This document shows, piece after piece, positions 52,815-61,869 of a DNA stretch of 64,000 nt. The number at the start of each line of letters is the position of its first letter. The first letter of the stretch is position 1. The stretch covers positions 186,001-250,000 of the forward strand of contig CAVRUN010000011.1 of assembly GCA_963724435.1 (NCBI GenBank), in the 5' to 3' direction. The translations under genes and the position numbers were made by a program. Below the pieces are notes generated by a model. The model worked only from the letters and a program-made list of their open reading frames with translations, did no database searches and had not been told where the DNA came from. The stretch comes from AP-15 sp963724435. GTDB lineage: Bacteria > Pseudomonadota > Alphaproteobacteria > ATCC43930 > CGMCC-115725.

Positions 52815-53696
52815 ATGAACTCGAAGACTGCTCAACTGCGCGCGCTGCTGGCGTCTGGCGAATTTCTCTACATGCCGTCGGCGACAACACCGATCGAGGG
52901 CCGGCTGGCGGAAGCAGCCGGGGTCAAGGTCGTTTACACTGGCGGCTACGCGACAGGGGCCTCGCGAGCTGTCTCCGAGCCGCTATTGACGATGGATGAG
53001 CAGGTGCGGGTCGCGGGAGAAGTGGCGCGCGCGGTCGCAGTGCCCCTGGTCGCCGATGCCGGCGCCGGCTTTGGCGAGCCGCTGCATACGATGCGCACCG
53101 TGCGCGAATTCTTCATTGCGGGAGTGGCCGGCATCCATATCGAAGACCAGCTGTTCCCAAAGCGCGCTCATTACCACAAATATGTCGCCCACGCGGTGCC
53201 GGTGGCGGAGTTTGTCGACAAGATCCGCTGGGCTTGCCGCGAGCGCGACCGCACCGACCCCGACTTTGTGATCATCGCCCGCTCGGATACTTGCCGTGAA
53301 CTGGGGCTCGACGAAGCGCTGATGCGCGTCAATGCGGCCGCCGAAGTCGGCGCCGATCTTGGCCTGTTATTTCCGCGCAATGACGCCGAAGCGGAAGCGG
53401 CGCCGAGGCTGGCAAAAGTCCCGCTGGTATGGGTGCAGAGCCGTGGCAACCGCGACGGCCGTCCGATTTACGGTCTCGAGCGGCTAAAGGCAATGGGCTA
53501 TCGCGCTTGCATCGACGCCCAACTGTTACTCGGCGTCGGGGTGCATTTTATGAAGCAAGCACTGGAGGAAATGCAGAAATCCGGTGACTACACCGGAATT
53601 GGCAACAACCAGTTCACCGCAGTGCGTAAAGAGATCGAGGATTTGATCGGTCTCGATGACTATTACCAAGTAGAAGCCGAAACCGTCGAAAAATAG
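52815..53696 (+). CDS. Isocitrate lyase/PEP mutase-family enzyme without the catalytic Cys
   Basis: 293 residues from ATG 52815 (AGGA eight bases upstream; ATG 52791 is possible). GGYATGASR, LVADAGAGFGEPLHTMRTV and GIHIEDQLFPKRAHYHKY place it in the family. Where lyases have KRCGH, this protein has KRAHYH, so the Cys that acts as catalytic acid is missing. IIARSDTCRELGLDEAL and the metal-binding Asp/Glu residues are kept. A hydrolase or decarboxylase such as an oxaloacetate decarboxylase-like activity is more likely than C-C lyase chemistry. Confidence 0.8.
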   Translation: MNSKTAQLRALLASGEFLYMPSATTPIEGRLAEAAGVKVVYTGGYATGASRAVSEPLLTMDEQVRVAGEVARAVAVPLVADAGAGFGEPLHTMRTVREFFIAGVAGIHIEDQLFPKRAHYHKYVAHAVPVAEFVDKIRWACRERDRTDPDFVIIARSDTCRELGLDEALMRVNAAAEVGADLGLLFPRNDAEAEAAPRLAKVPLVWVQSRGNRDGRPIYGLERLKAMGYRACIDAQLLLGVGVHFMKQALEEMQKSGDYTGIGNNQFTAVRKEIEDLIGLDDYYQVEAETVEK

Positions 53697-53717
53697 AAGA
53701 TAACCGCTGATCGTCTC

Positions 53718-55292
53718 CTAATCGGCTGCCACCGGGCCGCTGGCCGGCGCGCCGCGCGGCCGCCGTAAAAACAGCAGCAACGGCAGACCGATCACGACGA
53801 GGATCATCATCAGCATAAAATCGTCGAGATAAGCGACCATCGCCGCCTGCCGCGTGGCTTCTGCGTTCAACGCGGCAATCCCTGAGGGGTCGGTCAGGCT
53901 GTAAGGGGCCTTTAGCGATCCCGTGATAAGCGGATTGTCGGGCCGAAGGTGTTCGATCAACTGCGAATGGACGATCTGGGTGTTCTGAGCGAGCAGCGTT
54001 TCGACAATCGATATGCCGATGCTGCCGCCGATGTTGCGCATCAGGCTGAAGATCGCGGTACCCTGCGTCAGCATGTTCCGCGGCAGGGTCGAAAAGGTTA
54101 CGATGCTTAGCGGCGTAAAGACAAAACCAAGCCCGAACCCCTGCATCACACCGGTCACGACGATCGGACTCATTCCCATGTAAAGCGAGAAGCCGGTCAT
54201 CTGCCACATCGCCACCGCTGTCACCATCAGGCCCGTCATGATGATCAGCCGAGTATCGATACGGCCGGCCAAACGGGCGACCAGGATCATCGCGATCATT
54301 GTGCCGACGCCGCGGGGTGCGGTAACAAAGCCGGTGGTGACCACCGGGTAATTCAGCAAATCCTGCAGCATTGTCGGCAGCAGCGTCATTGTGCCGTAGA
54401 GCGGAATACCGACCAGGAACATCAACAGGGTGCCAACCATGCAGTTGGCGTCCTTCATCAGGTCACGGTTCAAAAAAGACCGCTCGGTGGCGGTCGCGGT
54501 ATGGACAACAAACAAATAAAAGGCGAGCGCCGAAATCGTTGCCTCGATCCAAATCTCGGTAGAACCGAACCAGTCTTTAAGCTGTCCGCGATCGAGCAGC
54601 ATTTGCAATGCCCCGATCGCCAGGCTCAGCGTGGTAAAGCCAAACCAATCAAACGCCTCGCGCCGGCCATGCCGGGTCTCGCGAATAAAGATCAAAATCC
54701 CGATGGCAGACAGTATCCCGAAGGGGACATTGATGTAGAAAACCGACCGCCAGCTGTAGTTGTCGGTCAGCCAGCCGCCCAGCGCCGGCCCGATAATCGG
54801 GCCGAGGATGACACCCATCCCCCAAACCGCCATTGCTCGGGCGTGGCGCTCGGGCGGGTTGATCTGCAACAAAACCGCTTGTGATAGCGGCACCAGCGCC
54901 GCACCGCATACGCCCTGCAGCAGCCGATATATGACCAGTTGGGCAAGGCTGGTCGCGGCGCCGCACAAGGCCGATGTCAGGGTAAACCCGGTGACCGAGA
55001 TGAAGAATACATACTTGACGCCAAACCGTCCGGCGAGCCAGCCGGTCAGTGGCGTCATGATTGCGGCGGCAACGATATACGAGGTGACGACCCAGGCGAT
55101 CTGATCCTGCGAGGCCGACATGCTGCCCTGCATGTGGGGCAGCGCGACATTGGCGATCGTGGTGTCGACCCCCTGCATAAAGGTCGCCAGCATGATCGAC
55201 GCGGTAATCCAACCCCGGTTTGCTATTCCCGGGGCCGGGGTCTCCGATCTCACCGCTCCGCCGCTCGGCTCGTTCCGGTTCCGGCTAGCCAT
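53718..55292 (-). CDS. emrB: DHA2-family (EmrB/QacA type) multidrug efflux transporter, copy 1
   Basis: 524 residues from ATG 55292 (GTG 55322 also in frame), 14 predicted helices. FMQGVDTTIANVALPHMQGSM in helix 1 and WVVTSYIVAAAIMTPLTGWLAGRFG are the DHA2 signatures. The gene overlaps the end of emrA by 43 bases, so they form an EmrAB-type pump spanning the inner membrane and linked to a TolC-like channel by EmrA. A paralogue lies 1.8 kb upstream at 57084. Confidence 0.88.
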   Translation of the reverse strand: MASRNRNEPSGGAVRSETPAPGIANRGWITASIMLATFMQGVDTTIANVALPHMQGSMSASQDQIAWVVTSYIVAAAIMTPLTGWLAGRFGVKYVFFISVTGFTLTSALCGAATSLAQLVIYRLLQGVCGAALVPLSQAVLLQINPPERHARAMAVWGMGVILGPIIGPALGGWLTDNYSWRSVFYINVPFGILSAIGILIFIRETRHGRREAFDWFGFTTLSLAIGALQMLLDRGQLKDWFGSTEIWIEATISALAFYLFVVHTATATERSFLNRDLMKDANCMVGTLLMFLVGIPLYGTMTLLPTMLQDLLNYPVVTTGFVTAPRGVGTMIAMILVARLAGRIDTRLIIMTGLMVTAVAMWQMTGFSLYMGMSPIVVTGVMQGFGLGFVFTPLSIVTFSTLPRNMLTQGTAIFSLMRNIGGSIGISIVETLLAQNTQIVHSQLIEHLRPDNPLITGSLKAPYSLTDPSGIAALNAEATRQAAMVAYLDDFMLMMILVVIGLPLLLFLRRPRGAPASGPVAAD

Positions 55293-56419
55293 CCCAGCAA
55301 ATTGTCGACCCGGTCGAGCCACGGTCGGCGAAATCTCGTATCGACGTCTACGGTGGCGCTCAGCCCGGCGTGGAGGGGCGCCCTCGGGTCCGATTTTTCG
55401 ATCGAAAGCCGGACCGGCAGGCGCTGCACGACTTTCACCCAGTTGCCGGTGGCGTTCTCCGCCGGCAACAGTGAAAAGGTGAGCCCCGTCCCTGGGCTCA
55501 AACTTTCGACGCGCGCCGGGAACTCGACATCGGGATAGGTGTCAACCGTGACCATGGCAGACTGCCCGGGCCGCATATGCGTCAGCTCGGTTTCTTTGAA
55601 ATTGGCTTCGACCCAGATCCGGTCGGAAGACAACAGCGAGAACAGTGGGGTTGACGCATTTACATAATCGCCGACCTGCAGCTGCTCGACCTTGGTCACG
55701 ATGCCGTTTTCGGGCGCGTGTATGGCTGTGTATGAAAGGTTGAGCTCGGCCCGATCGAGTGCCGCCTGCGCGTGCTGGACCATCGGGTGCTTACGCACCG
55801 GAAGATCGGGATCGCCGCCGAGGCTGGCGAGCGTATTGGCGACGTCCTGCTGTTTCGACACGAGTTGCGCACTGTCGGTTTGAAACGCTTGGCTTGCCCG
55901 GTCAAATTGCTGTTTGGAGGCGGCGCCCGACGTGAGCAACTGTCTTTGCCGCTCAAACTCGCCCTTTTCATAAGAGACTGTCGCCTGCGTTGCCTGCGCC
56001 TCGGCAAGCTTCTGCCGGTAGGTCGCTTTCATCGCCTCGACCTGGAGCCTGACCGCCGCGAGTTGCGCTTTCGCTTCCTCGACCGCGATCGCAAACGGCC
56101 GCTGATCGAGGCTGAATAGAACTTGCCCCGCTTTTACCGGCTGGTTGTCACGAATGTAGATCTTGTCGACCCGGCCAGACACATCTGTGCTGATCGAAAT
56201 TCTTGCGGCTTGCACATAGGCGTCGTCGGTCGAGACGTAACGCCCGGTCGTCAAATACCAATAGGCGCCGCCGAGCAGCACGACCACAGGTCCAAGCAGC
56301 ATCAGCGGCAGTCGCAGCCTTTGCCGCCATGAACGCTTGGGCAGAAGTGCAACCCGGGGTTCGACACTGCTGCGCCGTGCGCCAAGGGCCGGCGCCTCGT
56401 CTTGAGCGGAAGTCGTCAC
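55250..56419 (-). CDS. emrA: HlyD-family periplasmic adaptor, EmrA type
   Basis: 389 residues. One N-terminal transmembrane helix (about 34-54, LMLLGPVVVLLGGAYWYL), then TTGRYVSTDDAYVQAARISIST, the EmrA start of the barrel-sandwich domain, a long alpha-helical hairpin around residues 110-200 and YTAIHAPENGIVTKV with WVEANFKETELTHMRPGQ. It links EmrB to an outer-membrane channel. Its start overlaps the MarR stop by four bases. Confidence 0.9.
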   Translation of the reverse strand: MTTSAQDEAPALGARRSSVEPRVALLPKRSWRQRLRLPLMLLGPVVVLLGGAYWYLTTGRYVSTDDAYVQAARISISTDVSGRVDKIYIRDNQPVKAGQVLFSLDQRPFAIAVEEAKAQLAAVRLQVEAMKATYRQKLAEAQATQATVSYEKGEFERQRQLLTSGAASKQQFDRASQAFQTDSAQLVSKQQDVANTLASLGGDPDLPVRKHPMVQHAQAALDRAELNLSYTAIHAPENGIVTKVEQLQVGDYVNASTPLFSLLSSDRIWVEANFKETELTHMRPGQSAMVTVDTYPDVEFPARVESLSPGTGLTFSLLPAENATGNWVKVVQRLPVRLSIEKSDPRAPLHAGLSATVDVDTRFRRPWLDRVDNLLGWLAGTGTSRAAER

Positions 56420-56952
56420 CGCGCGCCTCCCGCTGCAGAGAGGCCGCCACTGGCGCCCGGGCCGCGTCGCGGATGTTCAGATTGCTGTCCCGACCGCGGC
56501 GGTTGAGCGAGCACAGCGAGCGGATGGTCTCCGCAAAGATCGGCGTGGACGCGCCGCAGCAAGCCGATCAGCTGGCATCCTTCGCGCTCGGACAACGAAG
56601 CAAATGCCTCCTGTCGAACCTCGGTAGCGAGATCGCGGATGCGAGCAAGGATCGGGCGAGCCTTTTCGGTCAGCACCAACCGGCGGGCGCGGCGGTCGGT
56701 GGGGTCGGGACGCCGCTCGATCCAGCCATCGGCTTCCATTCGGTCGATCTGGCGAACCAGCGTCATCGGCTTGATTTCGAGGAGTTCCGCCAAACCAGCC
56801 TGATTAATGCCCTCATAGCGGGTGAGATAGCCGAGGATCCGGCATTGCGATCGATTGAGGCCGAGAAACAACATCGCCTGCTGATTGAAGCGTCGCGCGA
56901 ATAGACGGGCGACGTCGTGGACGAGATAACCAAAGCTGGTCTCGAGATTCAT
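56416..56952 (-). CDS. MarR-family transcriptional regulator
   Basis: 178 residues. The winged helix lies in the middle: GINQAGLAELLEIKPMTLVRQIDRMEADGWIERR, then the wing PDPTDRRARRLVLTEKA. The C-terminal 35 residues are disordered and rich in Gly, Pro and Arg. It is probably the repressor of emrA and both emrB genes; a palindrome over its own promoter supports this. Ligand release by a pump substrate is typical of the family. Confidence 0.88.
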   Translation of the reverse strand: MNLETSFGYLVHDVARLFARRFNQQAMLFLGLNRSQCRILGYLTRYEGINQAGLAELLEIKPMTLVRQIDRMEADGWIERRPDPTDRRARRLVLTEKARPILARIRDLATEVRQEAFASLSEREGCQLIGLLRRVHADLCGDHPLAVLAQPPRSGQQSEHPRRGPGASGGLSAAGGAR

Positions 56953-56983
56953 GTGCGCGACCGAAAAGAACCACCCAAAGGTG

Positions 56984-57016
56984 ATAATAAGCTATGATAC
57001 GAAATTTGAAAATTCG
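56984..57016 (-). promoter_or_regulatory. Candidate promoter and operator of the marR-emrA-emrB operon
   Basis: On the minus strand TTTTCA (57007-57012) and TATTAT (56984-56989) are separated by 17 bases and fit a sigma-70 promoter. The pseudo-palindrome CGAAATTTGAAAATTCG (57000-57016), 7 of 8 bases matching in each arm, overlaps the -35 box. It is a good position for MarR autorepression. The site is inferred, not proven. Confidence 0.45.
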
Positions 57017-57083
57017 CTAGTGCGATGGATCGCGCGGCTGATAGACGCAGATTGGATAGCTGGCTGGGGCAAACGCCGGTTGC

Positions 57084-58664
57084 TTAGCTGGCTCGCAAAC
57101 TCCCGGCGGGTTGCGGAGCAACCTGCACCGCCCGCTCTCGACGCGGCGCGCGCACCAACAACAGCAGCGGTATTGTCGCTGCCACGATGATCATCATAAA
57201 GCGATACACGTCGATATAAGCCACCATCGCCGCCTGTCGGGTCACCTCGGCGTTAAGCGCGGCGATGCCGGACGGGCTCGTCAAGCTGTACGGCGCCGCC
57301 AGCAAGGGTATCTGGGCGAGCGGGTTGTCGGGCCGCAAATGCTCGACCAGCCGAGCGTGCACGATCTGGGTGTTCTGCGTTAGCACCGCGACAAACACCG
57401 AGATACCGATGCTGCCGCCAAGGTTGCGCATCAGGCTGCGCAACGCGGTGCCCTGGGTCAGGATGTGTCGCGGTAGGTTGGACAGCGCCAAAGTATTCAA
57501 TGGCACGAAGGTGCAACCCAAACCGAAACCCTGCAGCAGCCCCGAGGTGATCACCGGCGCCATCCCCATCTGCAAGGAGAAGCCTGTCATCTGCCACAGG
57601 GAAGCCACAGTCATCAGCAGTCCAGCAACAATGATCAATCGATTGTCGACCCGATTGATCAGTCTTCCGACCAGAAACATCGCGGCCATCGTCCCGACCC
57701 CTCGCGGCGAGGTGACGAGACCGGTGGTGAATACCGGATAGTTCATTAGGGATTGCAGCATTGTCGGCACCAATGCCAATGTGCCGCTCAAAATCCCGCC
57801 AACCAGAAACATCAGGATTGTCCCGACCGCAAAGTTGGGGCTCTTCAGCAGGTCGCGATTCAGGAACGATCGTTCGTCGGTCGTCACCGTGTGGACGATA
57901 AATAGATAGCCGGCGACCCCGGCGATTGCGGCTTCGACCCAAATCTCAGTCGAGCCGAACCAGTCCTTCAACTCGCCGCGATCGAGCAGCATTTGCATGG
58001 CGCCGATGGCGATGCCCAGCGCCCCAAACCCGAAAAAATCGAATGCCTCGCGGTGCGCGTGCCGTCCCTCGCGAATGAAAAGTAGAATTCCGAGGAAGGA
58101 GACGACCCCAACCGGTAAGTTGATATAGAAAATCCATCGCCAGCTGTAATTCTCGGTAAGCCAACCGCCAAGCATCGGGCCGCAAATCGGCCCGAGCATG
58201 ACCCCGATCCCCCAGACGGCAATGGCTTGGCCGTGCCGTTCCGGCGGATTGATCTGCATCAGTACCGATTGTGACAACGGCACCAGTCCGGCGCCGCAAA
58301 TCCCTTGCAAGAGGCGGAATGTGACGAGCTCGGCCAGGCTCGTAGCGCTGCCGCAGAGCGCCGAAGCCAAGGTGAATCCGCCAACCGAGATCAGAAAAAT
58401 GTATTTGATCCCGAAGCGGCCGGCCAGCCACCCGGTGAGCGGCATCGTGATCGCGGCGGCAACGATGTACGAGGTCAGAACCCATGCCGCCTGGTCCTGT
58501 GCGACCGAGAGACTACCCTGGATATGCGGCAATGCGACATTTGCGATCGTGTTGTCGACGCCCTGCATGATCGTCGCCAGCATAATCGAAGCGGTGATTG
58601 CGGTTCGATTGCCGAGCGGGCCTCGCGCTTCGCTGTTCACGGCGGCGAGCCCGCCAGCACGCAT
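57084..58664 (-). CDS. emrB: DHA2-family efflux transporter, copy 2
   Basis: 526 residues, 14 predicted helices, collinear with copy 1. IMQGVDNTIANVALPHIQGSL and VLTSYIVAAAITMPLTGWLAGRFG match it almost residue for residue, and VPLSQSVLMQINPPERHGQA is conserved. It lies upstream of marR on the same strand. One EmrA may serve both, or copy 2 may work alone or with a distant adaptor. The duplication is old enough that many loops differ. Confidence 0.88.
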   Translation of the reverse strand: MRAGGLAAVNSEARGPLGNRTAITASIMLATIMQGVDNTIANVALPHIQGSLSVAQDQAAWVLTSYIVAAAITMPLTGWLAGRFGIKYIFLISVGGFTLASALCGSATSLAELVTFRLLQGICGAGLVPLSQSVLMQINPPERHGQAIAVWGIGVMLGPICGPMLGGWLTENYSWRWIFYINLPVGVVSFLGILLFIREGRHAHREAFDFFGFGALGIAIGAMQMLLDRGELKDWFGSTEIWVEAAIAGVAGYLFIVHTVTTDERSFLNRDLLKSPNFAVGTILMFLVGGILSGTLALVPTMLQSLMNYPVFTTGLVTSPRGVGTMAAMFLVGRLINRVDNRLIIVAGLLMTVASLWQMTGFSLQMGMAPVITSGLLQGFGLGCTFVPLNTLALSNLPRHILTQGTALRSLMRNLGGSIGISVFVAVLTQNTQIVHARLVEHLRPDNPLAQIPLLAAPYSLTSPSGIAALNAEVTRQAAMVAYIDVYRFMMIIVAATIPLLLLVRAPRRERAVQVAPQPAGSLRAS

Positions 58665-58771
58665 CCGTTGCCAGCCCTGTCGGCGCCGTGCGATCGCGGT
58701 ATTGCCGTTCGATCGTTGGCGAGTTGGCCGGAGATGTAGCCCTCTTGCACGTTCGTTCGATCTTTAAAGGG

Positions 58772-58785
58772 TGCTCATTAGAGCA
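58772..58785. promoter_or_regulatory. Perfect palindrome upstream of emrB copy 2
   Basis: TGCTC-ATTA-GAGCA, with TTTAAA just to the left, in the 257-base gap between emrB copy 2 and the divergent unknown gene at 58922. It could be an operator for a dimeric repressor. Only position and symmetry support this. Confidence 0.3.
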
Positions 58786-58921
58786 TAAATCCTGCAGCTC
58801 GGCGTCAACTCGGCCCTGGCGAAAGGCGCGGCGGGCACACTCTCGTTCCCGACCCTCCAAGCTTTCCAGTATTTACAGCCGGTTGGTGCGACTATGGATC
58901 ACTCGCGTTTTAGGGGGAAGC

Positions 58922-59731
58922 GTGGCTGGACCGGTCTCAGATTCCGGCTTGACCTTGATCGACGCGGTTATCGCCACCGCAAGTAAAGCCCATTGGCAAC
59001 GTTATTGCCGGCTGGCGACCGAACTGACAGGTGCGAGCACCCAAGCCGAACCGACATTCGCGATCGGCTCTGTGGAATGGCAGCGGCAGCGAGATCAGCC
59101 GCCGACCTCCCGGACAAATCTGCCCAGCGCCCAAAATCTGCCAAGCACCCAAGAGCAAGCCGCGGGCCGACGGCGGCTGGCTCTTCGTGGCGCTCAGCCG
59201 AGCTTTGCCGATGCCCCGTCACCGTTTGGCGCCGCCGGTGGCGCCGCCTTTGACGCGTTCGTCGCGAGCCGTCGCCGGGACGCGCCATTATTTGCCGAAA
59301 TCGAGTCGCTCGAACAACAATTGGTGGGCGCTTTCGAAAATGCCGGCCGTTCCGGGCGGTTTCGCATGGTCGGGATTTTCGACGCGACGAAAAAAGAGGT
59401 CGATCCCGACTGGTTCGGGCGCATGCGTCTCGATTTTACGAACAATCTGGTCGAATTGCCCGATGGCTCGGTCATCGCCGGGATCGAGGTAACATTGGGG
59501 CCAGTGAAGGTCTCTGGCTCGGACAGGCGTGAGCGGCCGGCCCAGGCGATGCTCCGTGAAGCACTGATCGCGTTGTGGGAACGGGGCGCGTTTACCGCCG
59601 GAACGGGCAATGAGCGGGTCTTGGCTCTGGTCCTGCAGGAGTTGCGCCTATCGGCATCGGACCCGCCTTACGGTTTCAAGAGTGCGGAAACCATTCGCAA
59701 GCTGCGCAAAGCGCTCAAGATGTCGCTATAG
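58922..59731 (+). CDS. Hypothetical protein
   Basis: 269 residues from GTG 58922, preceded by AGGGGGAAGC; the frame remains open further upstream, but that part overlaps emrB. The middle is low in known motifs; the C-terminal half (GRFRMVGIFDATKKEVDPDWF ... ELPDGSVIAGIEVTLG ... MLREALIALWERG) looks like a folded mixed alpha/beta domain and ends with a basic helix (AETIRKLRKALKM-like). I do not recognise a family. Two more unknown genes follow on the same strand. Confidence 0.5.
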   Translation: MAGPVSDSGLTLIDAVIATASKAHWQRYCRLATELTGASTQAEPTFAIGSVEWQRQRDQPPTSRTNLPSAQNLPSTQEQAAGRRRLALRGAQPSFADAPSPFGAAGGAAFDAFVASRRRDAPLFAEIESLEQQLVGAFENAGRSGRFRMVGIFDATKKEVDPDWFGRMRLDFTNNLVELPDGSVIAGIEVTLGPVKVSGSDRRERPAQAMLREALIALWERGAFTAGTGNERVLALVLQELRLSASDPPYGFKSAETIRKLRKALKMSL

Positions 59732-59859
59732 CCGGCTGAGAAGGCCAAATCTCCAAACCTCCCATCTCGGAAGCTCGGGGCTGCCGACCCTGGCTGACAG
59801 CGGTATCGTTGCTCTGGGCTTTAACGCCCGGCCAGCGACATACCGCGGGGAAATCTTGA

Positions 59860-60576
59860 ATGGGTGATTTGATTGAGTTCACCTCGGAACCCGTGCACCC
59901 CGAGGAGAGCAATGCGCGCTCACCGGTGCGCGCGCGCCTTGCCGCTGCGATCGAGACATTGTCCCGGAGGGCAGCCGAGTTAACGGCGGCGCAGCAGCCG
60001 GCCACCAGGCTCGGCACTGTTGTTGCCGATGTCTCGCGGCTCGAAGCCGAACTAGCGGAACTAAGAGCGGCGGATCAGCGCCGGCTCGGCGGGTGGCTCG
60101 CGCTCGCTGATGGCGAACCGCGCCCCGGGTCCAGTGCCGAGACCATCGCTTGCGAGAACCAACTCGCGGCGACTGCGGGCGATGCCGCCGCTGCGCGAAC
60201 GGCACTGGCCGGCGCCGAACAAATGTTTCAGCGGTGTGCCGCAGATGTCCGGGAATTGCAGCGCAACCGCGACGAGGCAGTCAGCGCCGCCGCCATCGAA
60301 GCTGCCCGCGAATTTGCCGTGGAATACCGGGCAGCACTCGCCGTAGCTCTCGAGCATGAAGCCGTGCTGCACGGGTTGCGCGACGAGCTTTTGCGCTGCG
60401 GCAACCGCGCCGATGCGTTGCCGGGCGCGATGGGGGGCGCCGCCCGGATCAGCCAGTTGATCGCGGATACAAAGCGCTCCGTCGCGGTCAGCCACAATCC
60501 GCAAGCCGGCCGACAGTTGTTGGCGGCCCTCGTCAGCGATCCCGATGCCCGACTGCAAAAGGACGCCACCCAATGA
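59860..60576 (+). CDS. Hypothetical coiled-coil protein
   Basis: 238 residues from ATG 59860, GGGG nine bases upstream. The central 150 residues are Ala/Glu/Leu/Arg-rich with heptad-like spacing (RLEAELAELRAADQRRL, AGAEQMFQRCAADVRELQRNRDEAV), suggesting one long coiled coil. The tail is mixed and polar. It overlaps the next gene by four bases (ATGA). No family is recognised; its company suggests a phage-type structural role. Confidence 0.55.
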   Translation: MGDLIEFTSEPVHPEESNARSPVRARLAAAIETLSRRAAELTAAQQPATRLGTVVADVSRLEAELAELRAADQRRLGGWLALADGEPRPGSSAETIACENQLAATAGDAAAARTALAGAEQMFQRCAADVRELQRNRDEAVSAAAIEAAREFAVEYRAALAVALEHEAVLHGLRDELLRCGNRADALPGAMGGAARISQLIADTKRSVAVSHNPQAGRQLLAALVSDPDARLQKDATQ

Positions 60577-60920
60577 TCCATTATCGACTGATCGCGCCCG
60601 AAGGGCTCGCACCGACCACGATCGAACTCGCCGACGGTTTTCAGTTGTCGATTCCGCCGGATGGCATCATCGAAATACCGCACGCTCTGACGATGCCTGG
60701 CGATTCCGGGGTCTTTGAACCGGTCCAACTAATCGTTGAGACCGGGTGGTTGCGCCAACTGCTCAATCTCGGCTTTTGCCAGTTGCCGCGCACGGGAACG
60801 ACCGCAGACAGGCCGTCTACCGGGCGATATCCAGGCGAAATGATCTTTGATGAAACCTTGGGGCGGCCCTTGTGGTGGTCCAAGGATGGCTGGCGCGGCG
60901 CCGACGGTCGCAAAGTCTAG
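60573..60920 (+). CDS. Hypothetical protein with a phage-tail-like C-terminal motif
   Basis: 115 residues. The C-terminal GEMIFDETLGRPLWWSKDGWRGADG resembles the short QxFFDTTLGxPIWW(N/D)GTxWVDATG motif repeated in tail-fibre and baseplate-type proteins. The N-terminal part (LADGFQLSIPPDGIIEIPHAL) is mostly beta. The overlap with the preceding coiled-coil gene shows coordinated translation. No terminase, portal or capsid gene is near, so this is a possible phage-tail remnant or a domesticated particle gene. Confidence 0.55.
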   Translation: MIHYRLIAPEGLAPTTIELADGFQLSIPPDGIIEIPHALTMPGDSGVFEPVQLIVETGWLRQLLNLGFCQLPRTGTTADRPSTGRYPGEMIFDETLGRPLWWSKDGWRGADGRKV

Positions 60921-61786
60921 CGCTGGCCACTCGAAGCCATCGCTTGCGCAATGACCTCTGTCGGCCGCATTCCGGCCGCGCGCATTGCGCGGATCGTCGG
61001 CGCGTCATCGCGCTTGGCTAAGCGGCGGCCCGCTGCGTCGGTCAATAGACGGTGATGGCGGTACCGAGGGGTCGGCAGACCGAACAGCGCCTGCAACAAG
61101 CGGTGGATGTGGGTCGCGATCGCCAAGTCCCGACCGCGGGTCACTAACGTGACGCCCTGGCTCGCGTCATCGACCGTAACCGCCAAGTGATAGCTCGCCG
61201 GAGTTTCTTTCCGCGCCAGCACGACGTCGCCGAGCACGGTTGGCTCGGCGGTCACGCAATGTGGTTCGCCGTCTGCCTCTTCGATCCAGTCGAGAGTGCC
61301 GGTCAGCTCGACCGCGCGGGTCATATCGAGGCGCAGCGCGAAATCGAGGCCCTCGCGCTGTTTTGCTGCCCGATCCGCTAGATCGAGCTGCCGACAGCTT
61401 CCGGGATAAACGGGCCCTGCTTCCCCCTGCGGAGCGCCGCCGGCCCGCGCGATTTCCGCTAGGATTTCGCGCCGCGTGCAAAAGCACGGGTATAGTACCC
61501 GGAGCTCATCGAGTTGCTCCAACGCGCGACGATAATCGTCGAAATGCTCGGATTGCCGTCGCACCGGCCCATCCCAGTCAAGGCCGAGCCAAGTCAAGTC
61601 CTCGATGATCGCCGCTGCATATTCTTCGCGGCACCGTCCGCGGTCGATGTCCTCGATCCGCAGCAGAAACCGCCCACCACTTTCCCGCGCCTCGCGCCAG
61701 CCTTCGAGCGCCGACCGGACATGCCCCAGATGCAAAAATCCGGTCGGGCTCGGCGCAAACCGCGTCACGATCTCGCCGCCGATCAT
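60917..61786 (-). CDS. gluQ: Glutamyl-Q tRNA(Asp) synthetase
   Basis: 289 residues from ATG 61786 (GAGG site). TRFAPSPTGFLHLGHVRSAL contains the HLGH form of the class I HIGH motif, RIEDIDRGRCREEY follows, and RLAKRDDAPTIR is the KMSKS equivalent. The anticodon-binding domain of GluRS is missing, which is the hallmark of GluQRS. It attaches Glu to the queuosine base of tRNA(Asp). The 3' end overlaps the neighbouring gene by four bases. Confidence 0.92.
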   Translation of the reverse strand: MIGGEIVTRFAPSPTGFLHLGHVRSALEGWREARESGGRFLLRIEDIDRGRCREEYAAAIIEDLTWLGLDWDGPVRRQSEHFDDYRRALEQLDELRVLYPCFCTRREILAEIARAGGAPQGEAGPVYPGSCRQLDLADRAAKQREGLDFALRLDMTRAVELTGTLDWIEEADGEPHCVTAEPTVLGDVVLARKETPASYHLAVTVDDASQGVTLVTRGRDLAIATHIHRLLQALFGLPTPRYRHHRLLTDAAGRRLAKRDDAPTIRAMRAAGMRPTEVIAQAMASSGQR

Positions 61787-61869
61787 CGCGAACCTCGCCG
61801 GGAGTGACAGCGAGGGCGGGTTTCGGTTATGTCTGCGCCCTTGCGCCGGATCTGTGAAAGACCGCACCG

